Shown in pieces: positions 18,635 through 26,874 of a DNA stretch of 64,000 bases; the stretch's first letter is position 1, and every line of letters starts with the position of its first letter. The notes below the pieces were generated by a model. It saw only the letters and a list, made by a program, of their open reading frames with translations, had not been told where the DNA came from and made no database searches. The position numbers were made by a program, and so were the translations under genes. The DNA comes from Balneola sp. (GTDB taxonomy: Bacteria; Bacteroidota; Rhodothermia; Balneolales; Balneolaceae). The stretch is taken from the NCBI GenBank assembly GCA_017640785.1, contig JAEPPZ010000003.1, positions 51,899 through 115,898 of the forward strand, in the 5' to 3' direction.

Positions 18635-18652
18635 ATTTTTAACTGTTTTTTA

Positions 18653-18680
18653 TTGACTTAGCTGTCGAAATAATTATTTA
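18653..18680 (+). promoter_or_regulatory. Candidate promoter of the structured RNA
   Basis: TTGACT (18653-18658), a 16-bp spacer and TATTTA (18675-18680). Transcription would start near 18688, just before the paired elements. This is a sequence match only. Confidence 0.45.
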
Positions 18681-18687
18681 TAAAAAG

Positions 18688-18831
18688 GTACAAAAAATCT
18701 GTAAGGACTTCCTCATGAAACTGTCTAACTATACGGTTGAGGGGAACATTACTAATCATACATTTGAGGGTCCAGCCCTCAATGTCCTTCCAGGGGTGAA
18801 AGATGGAATATTCTTTTACCCTCTTTTTTTT
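18688..18831 (+). ncRNA. Structured RNA with intrinsic terminator (sRNA or RNA switch candidate)
   Basis: About 144 nt with nested pairings. P1 is AAGGAC (18703-18708) with GTCCTT (18784-18789). P2 is CCTCA (18711-18715) with TGAGG (18738-18742). P3 is CATTTGAGGG (18761-18770) with CCCTCAATG (18776-18784, last G shared with P1). A terminator follows: GGGTGAAAGA (18794-18803) with TCTTTTACCC (18812-18821, one G-T pair) and a T-run 18824-18830. Competing pairings also exist: 18705-18715 with 18765-18773, and TTGAGGG 18737-18743 with CCCTCAA 18776-18782. I do not recognise a known riboswitch consensus. It may be a stand-alone small RNA or an attenuator for the surface protein downstream. Confidence 0.55.
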
Positions 18832-18863
18832 GAACCTTCATAAAAGCATTTTTTTAGCTTTTG

Positions 18864-18892
18864 TTGATTAAGTGCTTACACTCTGCTATTCT
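18864..18892 (+). promoter_or_regulatory. Candidate promoter of lamin-tail protein gene
   Basis: TTGATT (18864-18869), an exact 17-bp spacer and TATTCT (18887-18892), only 6 nt before the preferred ATG at 18899. If used, the mRNA would be leaderless or nearly so, and independent of the RNA element upstream. Confidence 0.35.
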
Positions 18893-18898
18893 CTGTGC

Positions 18899-21800
18899 AT
18901 GAGAGGTCTCATCATTGTAATTCTTATATTTATCCCGTCTCTGATTATTGCTCAATCGGCAAATTTTCAGGATGACTTTTCCGATCAGGATATTTCTGAC
19001 TGGACCGGAGATAATGCTGACTTCACTTTTGTAACTGAATCCGGCAACGTATTACTTCAGCAGGATGCTGCTTCCGCCGGCTCTTCTCAGTTGAGCATTC
19101 CATCAACAAACGTAGTTGGATTTTGGGAGTTTTTTGTTCGTTTTGACTTCACCACTCTTTCAGATGGAAATAAAACCGAATTCTATTTGATGAGCGATAC
19201 ACAAGACTTAAATCAACCTTTGAATGGATATATGTTGCAAGCAGGTGAGGACTTATCTGCAGATGTGTTTAGGTTGTTTCGAATTACAGCCGGAGCCAAA
19301 GACGGAGAAGTACTAACCGGAACAACCGATATTTCAGGTGGTGGCGATTTCAGAGTTCGTGTGAACAGAGACGCTTCCGGAAACTGGGCGCTTTCTGTGG
19401 CAAATTCTTATTCGGGTATAACTGTACAAGAAGCAACAGGCACGGATAACACCTACAGTTCCACTTCATTTTTTGGGTTTAAAAATACGTATACAGTAAG
19501 CAGAGCTGATAAATTTTTCTTCGATTTTAAAATTGATATTCCTCCTATACAAATTGATGATGCAACAGTACTGAACGCAAACACTATTAATGTAACCTTC
19601 AGCAAAGATTATGATCCTGCGACCATACAAAACTCCGATTTTACGATATCACCCGGAAACTTAAACCCGACATCTATTGATCAGCCTTCTTCTTCCTCTG
19701 TTGAATTGGTATTTGGCAGTGATTTACCAAGCGGTTCTTTTGATCTTGATATTACTTCCATAGAAGATTCCAACAACCAAACCACGCTGACTGATACTAC
19801 CATTACTTTATTCAGATTTGATGAATATCAGAGCGGTGATATCATCATAAATGAATTTTTAAAGGATCCACCCGGAGCACTTGAAGAATATGTGGAATTG
19901 AAAAATACTTCGTCCCGTTTACTCAATTTAAAAGATTGGGAGTTAGGTGATAACGGTACTCTAAGCACAATATCCGATCAGGATCTTGCACTTTTACCCG
20001 ATAGTTTTGTAGTTATTACTTCTGATACAGCCGCACTGAAAAGTGTTTTTGGAAATGTGTATGCTACACAGGTTTCTCTTCCGGCATTCAATAACACAAC
20101 TGATCAGATTCGTCTTTACGATGAGAATGGTGCCACCATTGATTCCTTAGAATACACACCCGATTGGGGCGGCGATAATGTGGCGTTGGAGCGCAGAAGC
20201 CCGACGGCTCCATCTGTTTTTACGGAGAACTGGGGTGATTCACCGAATCCAAATTCAGGAACAGCCGGAGTGGAAAATGAAGTTGAACCGGATAATACAC
20301 CACCAGATCTGAAAGCTTTGAGTATCGTTAATGACTCTACATTTATCCTCACTTTCACAGAACGCATCAATCCCGATTCTGCCGCTAATCCGGATAACTA
20401 CGACATCGCTCTGAACACCAAATCCGTTCAGGGAGAAAACGATTTTTTTGTGGCTACTTTTCTGGAGCCTGATTCTGTAAAGCTGGTTGTTAAAGGTGGA
20501 ATCCCAAATACACCCGGTGGTGGAGAAATTGTCATTTACAATCAGGCAGATATATTTGGTAACATAAATCCATCTATAAGCAGAAGTTTTCAATACATAC
20601 AAACAGAAACAGCCGAACCGGGCGACATATTTATCAATGAGTTTGTATATGATCCTCCGGGCTCGCTTACTGAATTTGTAGAGATTTATAATCCAACAGA
20701 TAAAGCATTTAACCTGAAAGGGTGGACTTTAAGTGACAACTCCGGCAATGAAGTGGTTTTAACAAACGAAGATTTCTTTTTCAGAAAAACAGAACCCTCT
20801 TCAGGTTTTCCGGATAATCCGTATATAATTTTAACTCCCGACAGTTCAATCAGCATAGGTCAACCAAATCGAAGAGTAGTAATGGGAAGCCGTTTTCCAA
20901 CCTTGAATAATACTACTGATGCTATCGTCTTAAAAAATGCTGAGGGAGTTACTATCGACTCACTAACCTACAATCAAGACTGGGGAGGCGATGAAGTTTC
21001 TTTGGAGCGAAGATCTGTTTCTGTAACCGGTCAGTTTCAGGAAAACTGGGGTGATAGTCCTTCTGCTCAATTTGCCACGCCATCTGAGCCCAACCTTGTG
21101 AGCCGGGATAACGAAGCTCCCACATTAGAAAATGCTTTTGCTCTTAATAACATTTCTATTGTGCTTATTTATGACGAACGGCTGGAGCAAAGTGCAGCTC
21201 AAAATGTCTCCAACTACTCATTTTCACCATCCTTGTCTGTCTCTTTGATCTCTCAGAATAGAAATCAAGTAACCCTGATCTTTAATGAGACTTTGCAAAA
21301 TGAAACTACGTATTCCATAACGATAAACGATCAGCGGGATATTTTCGGAAACACGAATACACAAATTTCCACAACGGTACGATATCTGGAATTTTCTCCT
21401 CCCCAGCCTTCAGACATTGTCATCAATGAAATTCTCTATCAAAAGGAGAATGAAAACTCTCCGGAATTCATCGAGCTGTTTAACAATTCTGAAAACAATT
21501 TTGATCTGAGCAACTGGACCATTTCTGATGCTGCTAATAATTCTGCCACACTGCCTGAAGGAACTTCTCTTGAAGCCGGAAATTATGTGGTTTTAACAGA
21601 TCGACAGAGTTTTGCAAACTCACTCTCCAACGGAATTTTCCTTTTAGGTTTTCCTTCGCTCAACGATTCCGGCGATGGCATTATCATTAAAAATGAATCC
21701 GGAGTTACCATAGATAGCTTGTTTTACACCGAACGTTTTGGTGGAAATCAGAATGGAATTTCTGCTGAGAAAAAAGATCCTGATGGAGCTTCCAATGATC

Positions 21801-23053
21801 CCAACAATTGGAACAGCAACACTTCCGAATCCGGAAACAGTGCCGGTGTTGAAAATTCAGTTTTTCAGTTAGATACTATTTCTCCTGAGATCATTTTTGC
21901 AAAGCTTCAGGAAAACGGAAATGTGGTTATCGCTTTTTCGGAGTTTGTGGACCTTTCAGGAAGTACAATAAGTGCAGGCGGACAACAGCGTTCTGTACTT
22001 GATTTCTCCCCATCAGTAGCAAATAAAGTAACAGTGGATGGCTCGGGATTGTCGACGAATGAGCACATTGAAGTTTCAATTACGGATCTTGCGGATGTAG
22101 TCGGGAATGTAAATTCATCTGCTTCCGGACAGATCTCTCAAAAAATTACTCCCGGCTCTGTGGTCATTAATGAGATCTTGTATGATCCGCTTTCTGACGA
22201 CGAAGACAACCTGCCCGATCAAACCGAATACATCGAACTGTACAACACTCAGGATTACGCTATTTCATTGGAAGAGATCTTTCTGAATGACGCTCCCGAT
22301 GAGGACAATGAAGTCAATCGACTTGATCCGGTTTCATCTGAATTCAAGTGGATTCAGCCTAATGGATATTTTCTGATCTATGCTGAAGATCAAACTTTTG
22401 ATTTTTCTGAAAGTCAACTTGCCGAATATTTTGGTCTAGAATCTCAATCGGATCAGTTTACCATGCAGATCGATCGTTCCAGTTTAAGCTTATCTGCTTC
22501 GGGAGATGCGATCTTCATTTCTGACAGTTCAGGAACTACTATCGATTCTGTTTTTTATGATGAGAGCTGGCAAAATCCGAATCGTGTAAGCGTTGATGGG
22601 GTAGCTCTGGAAAAGATCAATCCTGCCGGCCCAAGTAACGATGAAAGTAACTGGAGTTCCAGTACAGAAGTAAGCGGAGGAACTCCCGGTCAGCAAAATT
22701 CTATTTTTCAGGAACCCGGTTCTGCTCCGGATAACTCAGGAATTACTTTTACTCCCAATCCTTTCTCACCCGATGATGATGGGTTTGAGGATTTCTTAAC
22801 TATCAATTATACACTGGATGAAGCTGATTATTTGCTACGAGTCAGAATCTATGACCGGTATGGCCGAGAAGTCCGTGAATTAGCAGACGGCAAACCTGCA
22901 GGATTTTCCGGGAGCTTAATTTGGGATGGATTAACAGATTCCGGAAACAAAAACAGAGTGGGAATTTATATCGTGTTATTTGAAGCTTACAACAGCGCCG
23001 CCGGAAGAGATCGAACGTTTAAAGAAACCGTGGTTATTGCGAGGAAGTTTTGA
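18899..23053 (+). CDS. Secreted multidomain protein with four lamin-tail domains
   Basis: I use the ATG at 18899 because it gives a clean signal peptide (MRGLIIVILIFIPSLIIAQS); a GTG at 18872 would add 9 residues. The mature protein has an N-terminal jelly-roll-like region (~20-220), then alternating Ig-like blocks and four lamin-tail domains starting near residues 313 (DIIINEFLKDPPGALEEYVE), 574 (DIFINEFVYDPPGSLTEFVE), 837 (DIVINEILYQ) and 1085 (SVVINEILYDP). The last ~100 residues (TPNPFSPDDDGFEDF, then YDRYGREVRELADG and WDGLTDSG) are a FlgD-Ig/gliding-motility-type C-terminal domain, often a sorting or anchoring signal in this group. It is likely an exported adhesin or surface scaffold. 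No catalytic motif is seen. Confidence 0.85.
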   Translation: MRGLIIVILIFIPSLIIAQSANFQDDFSDQDISDWTGDNADFTFVTESGNVLLQQDAASAGSSQLSIPSTNVVGFWEFFVRFDFTTLSDGNKTEFYLMSDTQDLNQPLNGYMLQAGEDLSADVFRLFRITAGAKDGEVLTGTTDISGGGDFRVRVNRDASGNWALSVANSYSGITVQEATGTDNTYSSTSFFGFKNTYTVSRADKFFFDFKIDIPPIQIDDATVLNANTINVTFSKDYDPATIQNSDFTISPGNLNPTSIDQPSSSSVELVFGSDLPSGSFDLDITSIEDSNNQTTLTDTTITLFRFDEYQSGDIIINEFLKDPPGALEEYVELKNTSSRLLNLKDWELGDNGTLSTISDQDLALLPDSFVVITSDTAALKSVFGNVYATQVSLPAFNNTTDQIRLYDENGATIDSLEYTPDWGGDNVALERRSPTAPSVFTENWGDSPNPNSGTAGVENEVEPDNTPPDLKALSIVNDSTFILTFTERINPDSAANPDNYDIALNTKSVQGENDFFVATFLEPDSVKLVVKGGIPNTPGGGEIVIYNQADIFGNINPSISRSFQYIQTETAEPGDIFINEFVYDPPGSLTEFVEIYNPTDKAFNLKGWTLSDNSGNEVVLTNEDFFFRKTEPSSGFPDNPYIILTPDSSISIGQPNRRVVMGSRFPTLNNTTDAIVLKNAEGVTIDSLTYNQDWGGDEVSLERRSVSVTGQFQENWGDSPSAQFATPSEPNLVSRDNEAPTLENAFALNNISIVLIYDERLEQSAAQNVSNYSFSPSLSVSLISQNRNQVTLIFNETLQNETTYSITINDQRDIFGNTNTQISTTVRYLEFSPPQPSDIVINEILYQKENENSPEFIELFNNSENNFDLSNWTISDAANNSATLPEGTSLEAGNYVVLTDRQSFANSLSNGIFLLGFPSLNDSGDGIIIKNESGVTIDSLFYTERFGGNQNGISAEKKDPDGASNDPNNWNSNTSESGNSAGVENSVFQLDTISPEIIFAKLQENGNVVIAFSEFVDLSGSTISAGGQQRSVLDFSPSVANKVTVDGSGLSTNEHIEVSITDLADVVGNVNSSASGQISQKITPGSVVINEILYDPLSDDEDNLPDQTEYIELYNTQDYAISLEEIFLNDAPDEDNEVNRLDPVSSEFKWIQPNGYFLIYAEDQTFDFSESQLAEYFGLESQSDQFTMQIDRSSLSLSASGDAIFISDSSGTTIDSVFYDESWQNPNRVSVDGVALEKINPAGPSNDESNWSSSTEVSGGTPGQQNSIFQEPGSAPDNSGITFTPNPFSPDDDGFEDFLTINYTLDEADYLLRVRIYDRYGREVRELADGKPAGFSGSLIWDGLTDSGNKNRVGIYIVLFEAYNSAAGRDRTFKETVVIARKF

Positions 23054-23070
23054 GGGAATTAGGAATGCTT

Positions 23071-23109
23071 CAATTAACAATTAAGAATTAATTGTCGCAT
23101 TGTTAATTG
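23071..23109. repeat. AT-rich inverted repeat
   Basis: CAATTAACAAT (23071-23081) and ATTGTTAATTG (23099-23109) are perfect 11-bp inverted arms. A nearby GGAATTAGGAATGC resembles the GAATTAGGAATA palindrome at 59839. It lies between the lamin-tail protein and the relic receptor tail and could act as a weak bidirectional terminator. Confidence 0.5.
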
Positions 23110-23120
23110 AGTAATTGATC

Positions 23121-23162
23121 TTCACTCCCCCAAACCAATTAATTCGCAGATCAGGTTGGTAA
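23121..23162 (-). pseudogene. Relic 3' end of a TonB-receptor gene (copy A)
   Basis: Read on the minus strand this gives YQPDLRINWFGGVKINYS before a stop. The intact receptor gene ends YQPAPGINWFAGVKLNYL. By my count 37 of 43 bases match the true receptor end (27731-27773). Only the last beta-strand is present, so it cannot be functional. It directly follows the stop codon of the lipoprotein gene at 23169. Confidence 0.7.
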
Positions 23163-23168
23163 AGCCCT

Positions 23169-23588
23169 TTATTCATGCAGTGGCTCAGGATCATCTTTTA
23201 AGTAAAATTTAACTAATACAGAATCTCCTTTCCCTACTTCAAGAGCATCTAATGCTACTTCTTCTTTACCAATAAAACCGGCTTCGATTTGATAGAAACC
23301 TTTTTTAACTGGAACAATAAAATATTTTTTAAAATCTGAATTTTGAAAAAGAATACCATTTATCCTGTAGTACGCCGGAAGCTCCTGTTCTTTAGATTCA
23401 TAACTAAAGGTATTTATTTGGATATAGCTCGAAAAACCATTGTAGCTTTGTAATTTAGTAATTCCTATTTCTTCAATTCCTGAATCTTGTTTTCCCGAGG
23501 AAGCACAAGAAAGGATACATGTGATCATAAATAACAGATAATATTTCTTAGCAGTTAGCATGCATACTCTCTTTAGCATTATCAACAT
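23169..23588 (-). CDS. Small lipoprotein, paralogue of the neighbouring 147-residue protein
   Basis: The 139 codons from the first ATG include MLTAKKYYLLFMITCILSC, where ILSC|A is a lipobox. The ATG at 23561 is the better start for that signal peptide, and the first ATG overlaps the upstream stop by 7 bp. The mature part is beta-rich (YFIVPVKKGFYQIEAGFIGK) and resembles the C-terminal half of the next protein, as in carboxypeptidase-regulatory-like domains. The function is unknown. Downstream it runs straight into a relic TonB-receptor tail. It is one of three paralogous pairs in this island. Confidence 0.65.
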   Translation of the reverse strand: MLIMLKRVCMLTAKKYYLLFMITCILSCASSGKQDSGIEEIGITKLQSYNGFSSYIQINTFSYESKEQELPAYYRINGILFQNSDFKKYFIVPVKKGFYQIEAGFIGKEEVALDALEVGKGDSVLVKFYLKDDPEPLHE

Positions 23589-24025
23589 CTTATTTGTGCA
23601 TCTTTGAATACGCCTTCACAATTGTCAAAAAATAGATCCTGCTCCGCCAAATAGGCTTTTAAATAAACATCTTTACCGTCAAGCAAAATCGGCTGTGTTT
23701 CAATTGAAAAATATCCAACAGATCTAATAATAATTTGTATAGGATAATTTGATCTCTGGACTTTAGTTTTAATGACTTTCTTATCTGTTTTGAAAGTACG
23801 ACACCCCACTTTAACATGAGAGAAAATATAAGCTGAATCAGAGTTTACATCTTCTATTTCAATTTTAATGGTAACACTGTCGGGTTGATTTGGTTCTTTT
23901 TCGCTGTTCAAATCAGCATATGTTAAGCTGTAAGCACTTTTGTTATAAGTTGAGAATAGGGCCTCATTATTCTTACAGCTCAAAGATACTAGCATTGATA
24001 AAATAAGTATATAATATAATTTCAT
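23582..24025 (-). CDS. Small lipoprotein, paralogue of the downstream gene
   Basis: The 147-residue protein starts MKLYYILILSMLVSLSCKN, a type II signal peptide with lipobox SLSC|K. The segment YPIQIIIRSVGYFSIETQPI then LDGKDVYLKAYL aligns by eye with the downstream lipoprotein (YFIVPVKKGFYQIEAGFIGK and KGDSVLVKFYLK), so the pair probably arose by duplication and divergence. It ends in a cysteine-containing tail (FDNCEGVFKDAQIRC). The function is unknown. It is preceded by the first copy of a 52-nt repeat. Confidence 0.65.
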   Translation of the reverse strand: MKLYYILILSMLVSLSCKNNEALFSTYNKSAYSLTYADLNSEKEPNQPDSVTIKIEIEDVNSDSAYIFSHVKVGCRTFKTDKKVIKTKVQRSNYPIQIIIRSVGYFSIETQPILLDGKDVYLKAYLAEQDLFFDNCEGVFKDAQIRC

Positions 24026-24035
24026 AGTTTTAGAA

Positions 24036-24087
24036 GTTTGATGGAGAACCTTATGCCGTTTTCTTAAGCGGTGTGAATGCTACTCCA
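24036..24087 (-). repeat. 52-nt direct repeat, copy 1 (coding-tail remnant)
   Basis: It is identical to 24712-24763 except for one base. On the minus strand both copies read GVAFTPLKKTA followed by TAA and the same 17 bases, so the repeat looks like the 3' end of a lost gene. Copies 1 and 2 bracket the lipoprotein gene 24113-24673. Confidence 0.8.
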
Positions 24088-24112
24088 TCTCCAATTTTAA
24101 TCGATAACCGTG

Positions 24113-24673
24113 CTAAAACGTACTTCCAACCATTACCCAATTTTTATTTTCCTTAATAAAAAAATTAATTCCAATTAGACCATCTCCGCTTTTATCAGAC
24201 AATACAATTGCTCGATTTTTATATACTAATGGAGTCGATAAGTATAATACCGAGGTAAATTCTGCTTCCCAAATAGGTACTGGTCTTTGGTCACGTACAT
24301 AGTCAGGTATTTGTTTATCATTAACCAATTCAACAGAATTTATATTTAATGTCTGTAAATTTATTGATTTATAGTCCTTTAGCGTTTGATTAAGCTGCTT
24401 CAATGTTGACTCATCAAAAAGAGAGTCTATATCTACCTCTGTGGAAACCGGATTTCGTATCAATAATTCTTTTGAAAGAGGAGAACCAAGAACTTGATTA
24501 ACAGTTTTTTTATCAAATGTATTCTGAAATAGCACTTCTTTATCATCTATAAATAATTCGCTGGCAACTTTTAGTAATTGAAGTTGTTCCTCACTGGAAT
24601 CTGTTAACCTTGAGCAAGATGAAAAAATGCTTATAAGAATTAATATGAAAGATATTTGTTTTATCAATTTCAT
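24113..24673 (-). CDS. Lipoprotein, paralogue of the 203-residue protein upstream
   Basis: The 186-residue protein begins MKLIKQISFILILISIFSSC, a type II signal peptide with lipobox FSSC|S. The C-terminal block VLYLSTPLVYKNRAIVLSDK then NWVMVGS matches VYFLSTPIISENRGIIFIDS and PWEVIGTG in the next gene, a clear paralogue. 'IPDYVRDQRP' likewise matches 'IPDFLKDSSN'. It has no catalytic motif. The gene is bracketed by the two copies of the 52-nt repeat, as if it were a duplicated cassette. Confidence 0.7.
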   Translation of the reverse strand: MKLIKQISFILILISIFSSCSRLTDSSEEQLQLLKVASELFIDDKEVLFQNTFDKKTVNQVLGSPLSKELLIRNPVSTEVDIDSLFDESTLKQLNQTLKDYKSINLQTLNINSVELVNDKQIPDYVRDQRPVPIWEAEFTSVLYLSTPLVYKNRAIVLSDKSGDGLIGINFFIKENKNWVMVGSTF

Positions 24674-24711
24674 TGAGTTAATTACAAGAAGAATTTGATG
24701 AATTTATCGCC

Positions 24712-24763
24712 GTTTGATGGAGAACCTTATGCCGTTTTCTTAAGCGGAGTGAATGCTACTCCA
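24712..24763 (-). repeat. 52-nt direct repeat, copy 2
   Basis: This is the second copy of the coding-tail repeat (one mismatch to 24036-24087). The sequence on its 5' side (minus strand) differs completely between copies, so the shared part begins abruptly at the codon for Gly in GVAFTPLKKTA. Confidence 0.8.
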
Positions 24764-24847
24764 ACAAAGGAAACCATATAGATTTGCAGAAGCAATTAAA
24801 ATCATGGTATAAGAGTGCTGAACAATAACCATTATCTCTTCAACCCC

Positions 24848-25459
24848 TTAATCATTGTAATAACTCACTTCATGAACACTACCTGTACCAATAACTTCCC
24901 ATGGGGCATTTTTATTTCTTCTTATATAAAACCTAATGGTGATGCCTAATCCTTTTTCGCCATAGCTGTCTATAAAAATAATTCCCCTGTTTTCAGAAAT
25001 AATTGGAGTGGATAAAAAATAGACATTATTAAAACCTGAATAATTAAATGGCGGAGGATTTGATGAATCTTTTAAAAAATCTGGGATTTCTTTCTGTTCT
25101 ACAACTTTGTGGCCGTCTGTCAACTCTTCGGTAACAATTATTTTTTTGTAGTTCTTAATACTTTCCGAAAATCCAGATATAACCTCTTTGGAAAAATAAA
25201 TCTCCAAGCTATCGGAGGGCTCGGATAGAAAAAATACATTATCTAAAGAGAAGCCCTCATCCAAATAGTCTACGATCTTTTCTTTTGGTAAAGTTTCATA
25301 GTAGATCGGATTATCATTCTCATTTAGATTGGATAAGAAGTATTCAAGTAACTCCTCTTTTTCTTCAATCTCAGACATTTGATTATTGCAACCAAAAAAG
25401 CCAACTATGATTATTAATAAGCTAATCAAAGAATAGAATATAATTTTGGAGCTATTCAT
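24848..25459 (-). CDS. Lipoprotein, paralogue of the 186-residue protein downstream
   Basis: The 203-residue protein begins MNSSKIIFYSLISLLIIIVG and continues FFGC|N, a lipobox at residue 24. An acidic helical region is followed by the block shared with its paralogue: KEIPDFLKDSSNPPP, VYFLSTPIISENRGIIFIDS and PWEVIGTG. It is a probable lipidated periplasmic protein of unknown role. Immediately upstream (to its right) lies a relic TonB-receptor tail, so the gene is at a cassette boundary. Confidence 0.7.
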   Translation of the reverse strand: MNSSKIIFYSLISLLIIIVGFFGCNNQMSEIEEKEELLEYFLSNLNENDNPIYYETLPKEKIVDYLDEGFSLDNVFFLSEPSDSLEIYFSKEVISGFSESIKNYKKIIVTEELTDGHKVVEQKEIPDFLKDSSNPPPFNYSGFNNVYFLSTPIISENRGIIFIDSYGEKGLGITIRFYIRRNKNAPWEVIGTGSVHEVSYYND

Positions 25460-25510
25460 TTTATCTAATTGCTACAATATTGATTTGATGCTGCTAATAT
25501 AGAACTTCAA

Positions 25511-25614
25511 ATTTCATATCTCTTTCAGAGGATCCAAAATGACAACTTTCTTACTTAATTAATTAATTCAACCTCACTCCATCAAACCAATTAATTCCCG
25601 GAGCAGGTTGGTAA
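25511..25614 (-). pseudogene. Relic 3' end of TonB-receptor gene plus flank (copy B)
   Basis: It aligns without gaps to 27671-27774, with 94 of 104 bases matching by my count. On the minus strand it reads YQPAPGINWFDGVRLN and a stop, followed by the same ~50 bp of flank that includes the right arm of the palindromic element found after the intact receptor gene. It follows the stop of the gene at 25620 with the same GAATAA..GGGC junction as copy A. Confidence 0.8.
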
Positions 25615-25619
25615 TGCCC

Positions 25620-26051
25620 TTATTCCTCAAAAAGAAGTTTCTTCCAGATTACCTCATAAATAGTAAACCTATTATTTTTCTGCTCTACAATATATACTTC
25701 TTCAAATATTGATTGAGGTTCTTTGAATGCAGCTTTATCGACCAATACTTTATTTAAATCATCAATTGAAGAAATTTTCAATTCACTGAATCTTTCCTCA
25801 TCAATGTTCTCCTTGCGACCATATTTTTTGTCATAAGTAAATTGATTTATCACACCGAGAGTCTCAAGGCCAATTGAGAACACAATTTTATTATCTGTAA
25901 TGGTTTTTTCAGTATAGTTTTCATTAAGAACAATCGTATCCGATATTTTAGCAAGGATGTAGACCGGTTCTCTACCTTGCCCTTCTAATGAAAAAGAATA
26001 GAGAGATAGCGAAATTAATATTATTGATTTAATTACAATTTGTACTCGCAT
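25620..26051 (-). CDS. Small secreted protein, paralogue of the gene at 27016
   Basis: The 143-residue protein has a signal peptide (MRVQIVIKSIILISLSLYSF then SLEGQ). The C-terminal part SIDDLNKVLVDKAAFKEP, YIVEQKNNRFTIYEVIW aligns by eye with SIDDFLKLNDKRKFPEY, YIFIKEDDDYGYLMEV in the 27016 protein. It overlaps the 3' end of the HExxH gene by 23 bp, so the two are co-translated. The function is unknown. Its position directly behind the metallopeptidase-like domain would fit an immunity- or partner-type role, which is speculation. Confidence 0.65.
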   Translation of the reverse strand: MRVQIVIKSIILISLSLYSFSLEGQGREPVYILAKISDTIVLNENYTEKTITDNKIVFSIGLETLGVINQFTYDKKYGRKENIDEERFSELKISSIDDLNKVLVDKAAFKEPQSIFEEVYIVEQKNNRFTIYEVIWKKLLFEE

Positions 26052-26874
26052 TATTTCTATAGTTTGTTAAAGCATTTGTATAATAAGTGCGCTGAGCCTG
26101 AGTCAAATTAGTAGTCCAAGATCTTGTATTTGTTAGCCCAACCCATGCAAGCGCTTCATATGTTTGGTTATTCAAACTAGAATCAAATTCTTTTATTGCA
26201 TTCTCTATTATACCACGATAATGAGCCGCCATTGATTCATGCTGGAAACCGTTAACTCCAAACCTTGTATAGTAATCAAAGATACCTGGGTAATCACCAT
26301 TTGATAACTTTTGTGTCCATTCTGATTTTTTAAGACCATCTAAGTTTGCGCCATTATCAAGTAGGGACATCACTTTTCTCCACATTTCCGCGTGTATCAA
26401 TTCATGTATTAATGTTCTAGCGATTTCAAGTTTAGAGCGATTCAGCTTATTTGGATTAAACATAATCTCAATTATATAATCTTTAGGAGCTAAAGTAACT
26501 GCATTAGCTCCTGGATTTGTTTGACTTACTCCTGCACTTAGTTTCAAGTGCGCAACGGAAAATTCCTCATCAAAATTTTGAAGAATGTTTTTAAAAGTAA
26601 TTGCTTGACCCGCCTGTTGATATACCGAATCTAAGCACGGGTTATTCTTAAAAGTGCTATCAATTAATATTAACCGTTTACCAACATACTCATCATAAGT
26701 AGAACCGGAACCACCACCTCCACCACCGCTTCCAGTGGGTGGGTCGTCATAACATACTTGTGTTTCGGTAGAGCCATTGTATTCTGTATAAATATACGCT
26801 ACTGTGCCATCACTATATTCCTGATACCAGTCTGTATAATGATGTACAACTTCGGTATAACAATCTACACTCAT
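26029..26874 (-). CDS. HExxH metallopeptidase-like domain protein, probably 5'-truncated
   Basis: From ATG 26874 the protein has 281 residues: a short Tyr-rich head, a glycine linker (TGSGGGGGGSGS, 47-58) and a C-terminal domain with IARTLIHELIHAEMW, zinc motif HELIH at 157-161, then FQHESMAAHYRGIIENAIKEF. I recall this domain at the C-terminus of longer uncharacterised Bacteroidota proteins. The frame stays open for 43 further codons upstream (to 27003), with coding-like text (GLDKGKIKATGSQISKESYE) but no ATG. The original N-terminal part with any export signal therefore seems to be missing. It lies between two paralogous small secreted proteins. Confidence 0.6.
   Translation of the reverse strand: MSVDCYTEVVHHYTDWYQEYSDGTVAYIYTEYNGSTETQVCYDDPPTGSGGGGGGSGSTYDEYVGKRLILIDSTFKNNPCLDSVYQQAGQAITFKNILQNFDEEFSVAHLKLSAGVSQTNPGANAVTLAPKDYIIEIMFNPNKLNRSKLEIARTLIHELIHAEMWRKVMSLLDNGANLDGLKKSEWTQKLSNGDYPGIFDYYTRFGVNGFQHESMAAHYRGIIENAIKEFDSSLNNQTYEALAWVGLTNTRSWTTNLTQAQRTYYTNALTNYRNNASTNCN

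Noticed and set aside
18688..18831. Known riboswitch (TPP, SAM, cobalamin, c-di-GMP, THF, preQ1) or SRP/6S RNA
   Set aside because: None of the conserved sequence boxes I know for these classes is present.
24036..24763. Insertion sequence around the 24113 gene, with the 52-nt repeats as ends
   Set aside because: The repeats are direct and end coding frames. There is no transposase and no terminal inverted repeat.
26029..26874. SprT-type protease assignment for the HExxH protein
   Set aside because: It lacks the SprT zinc-ribbon and context; only HELIH and a general fold pattern are shared.
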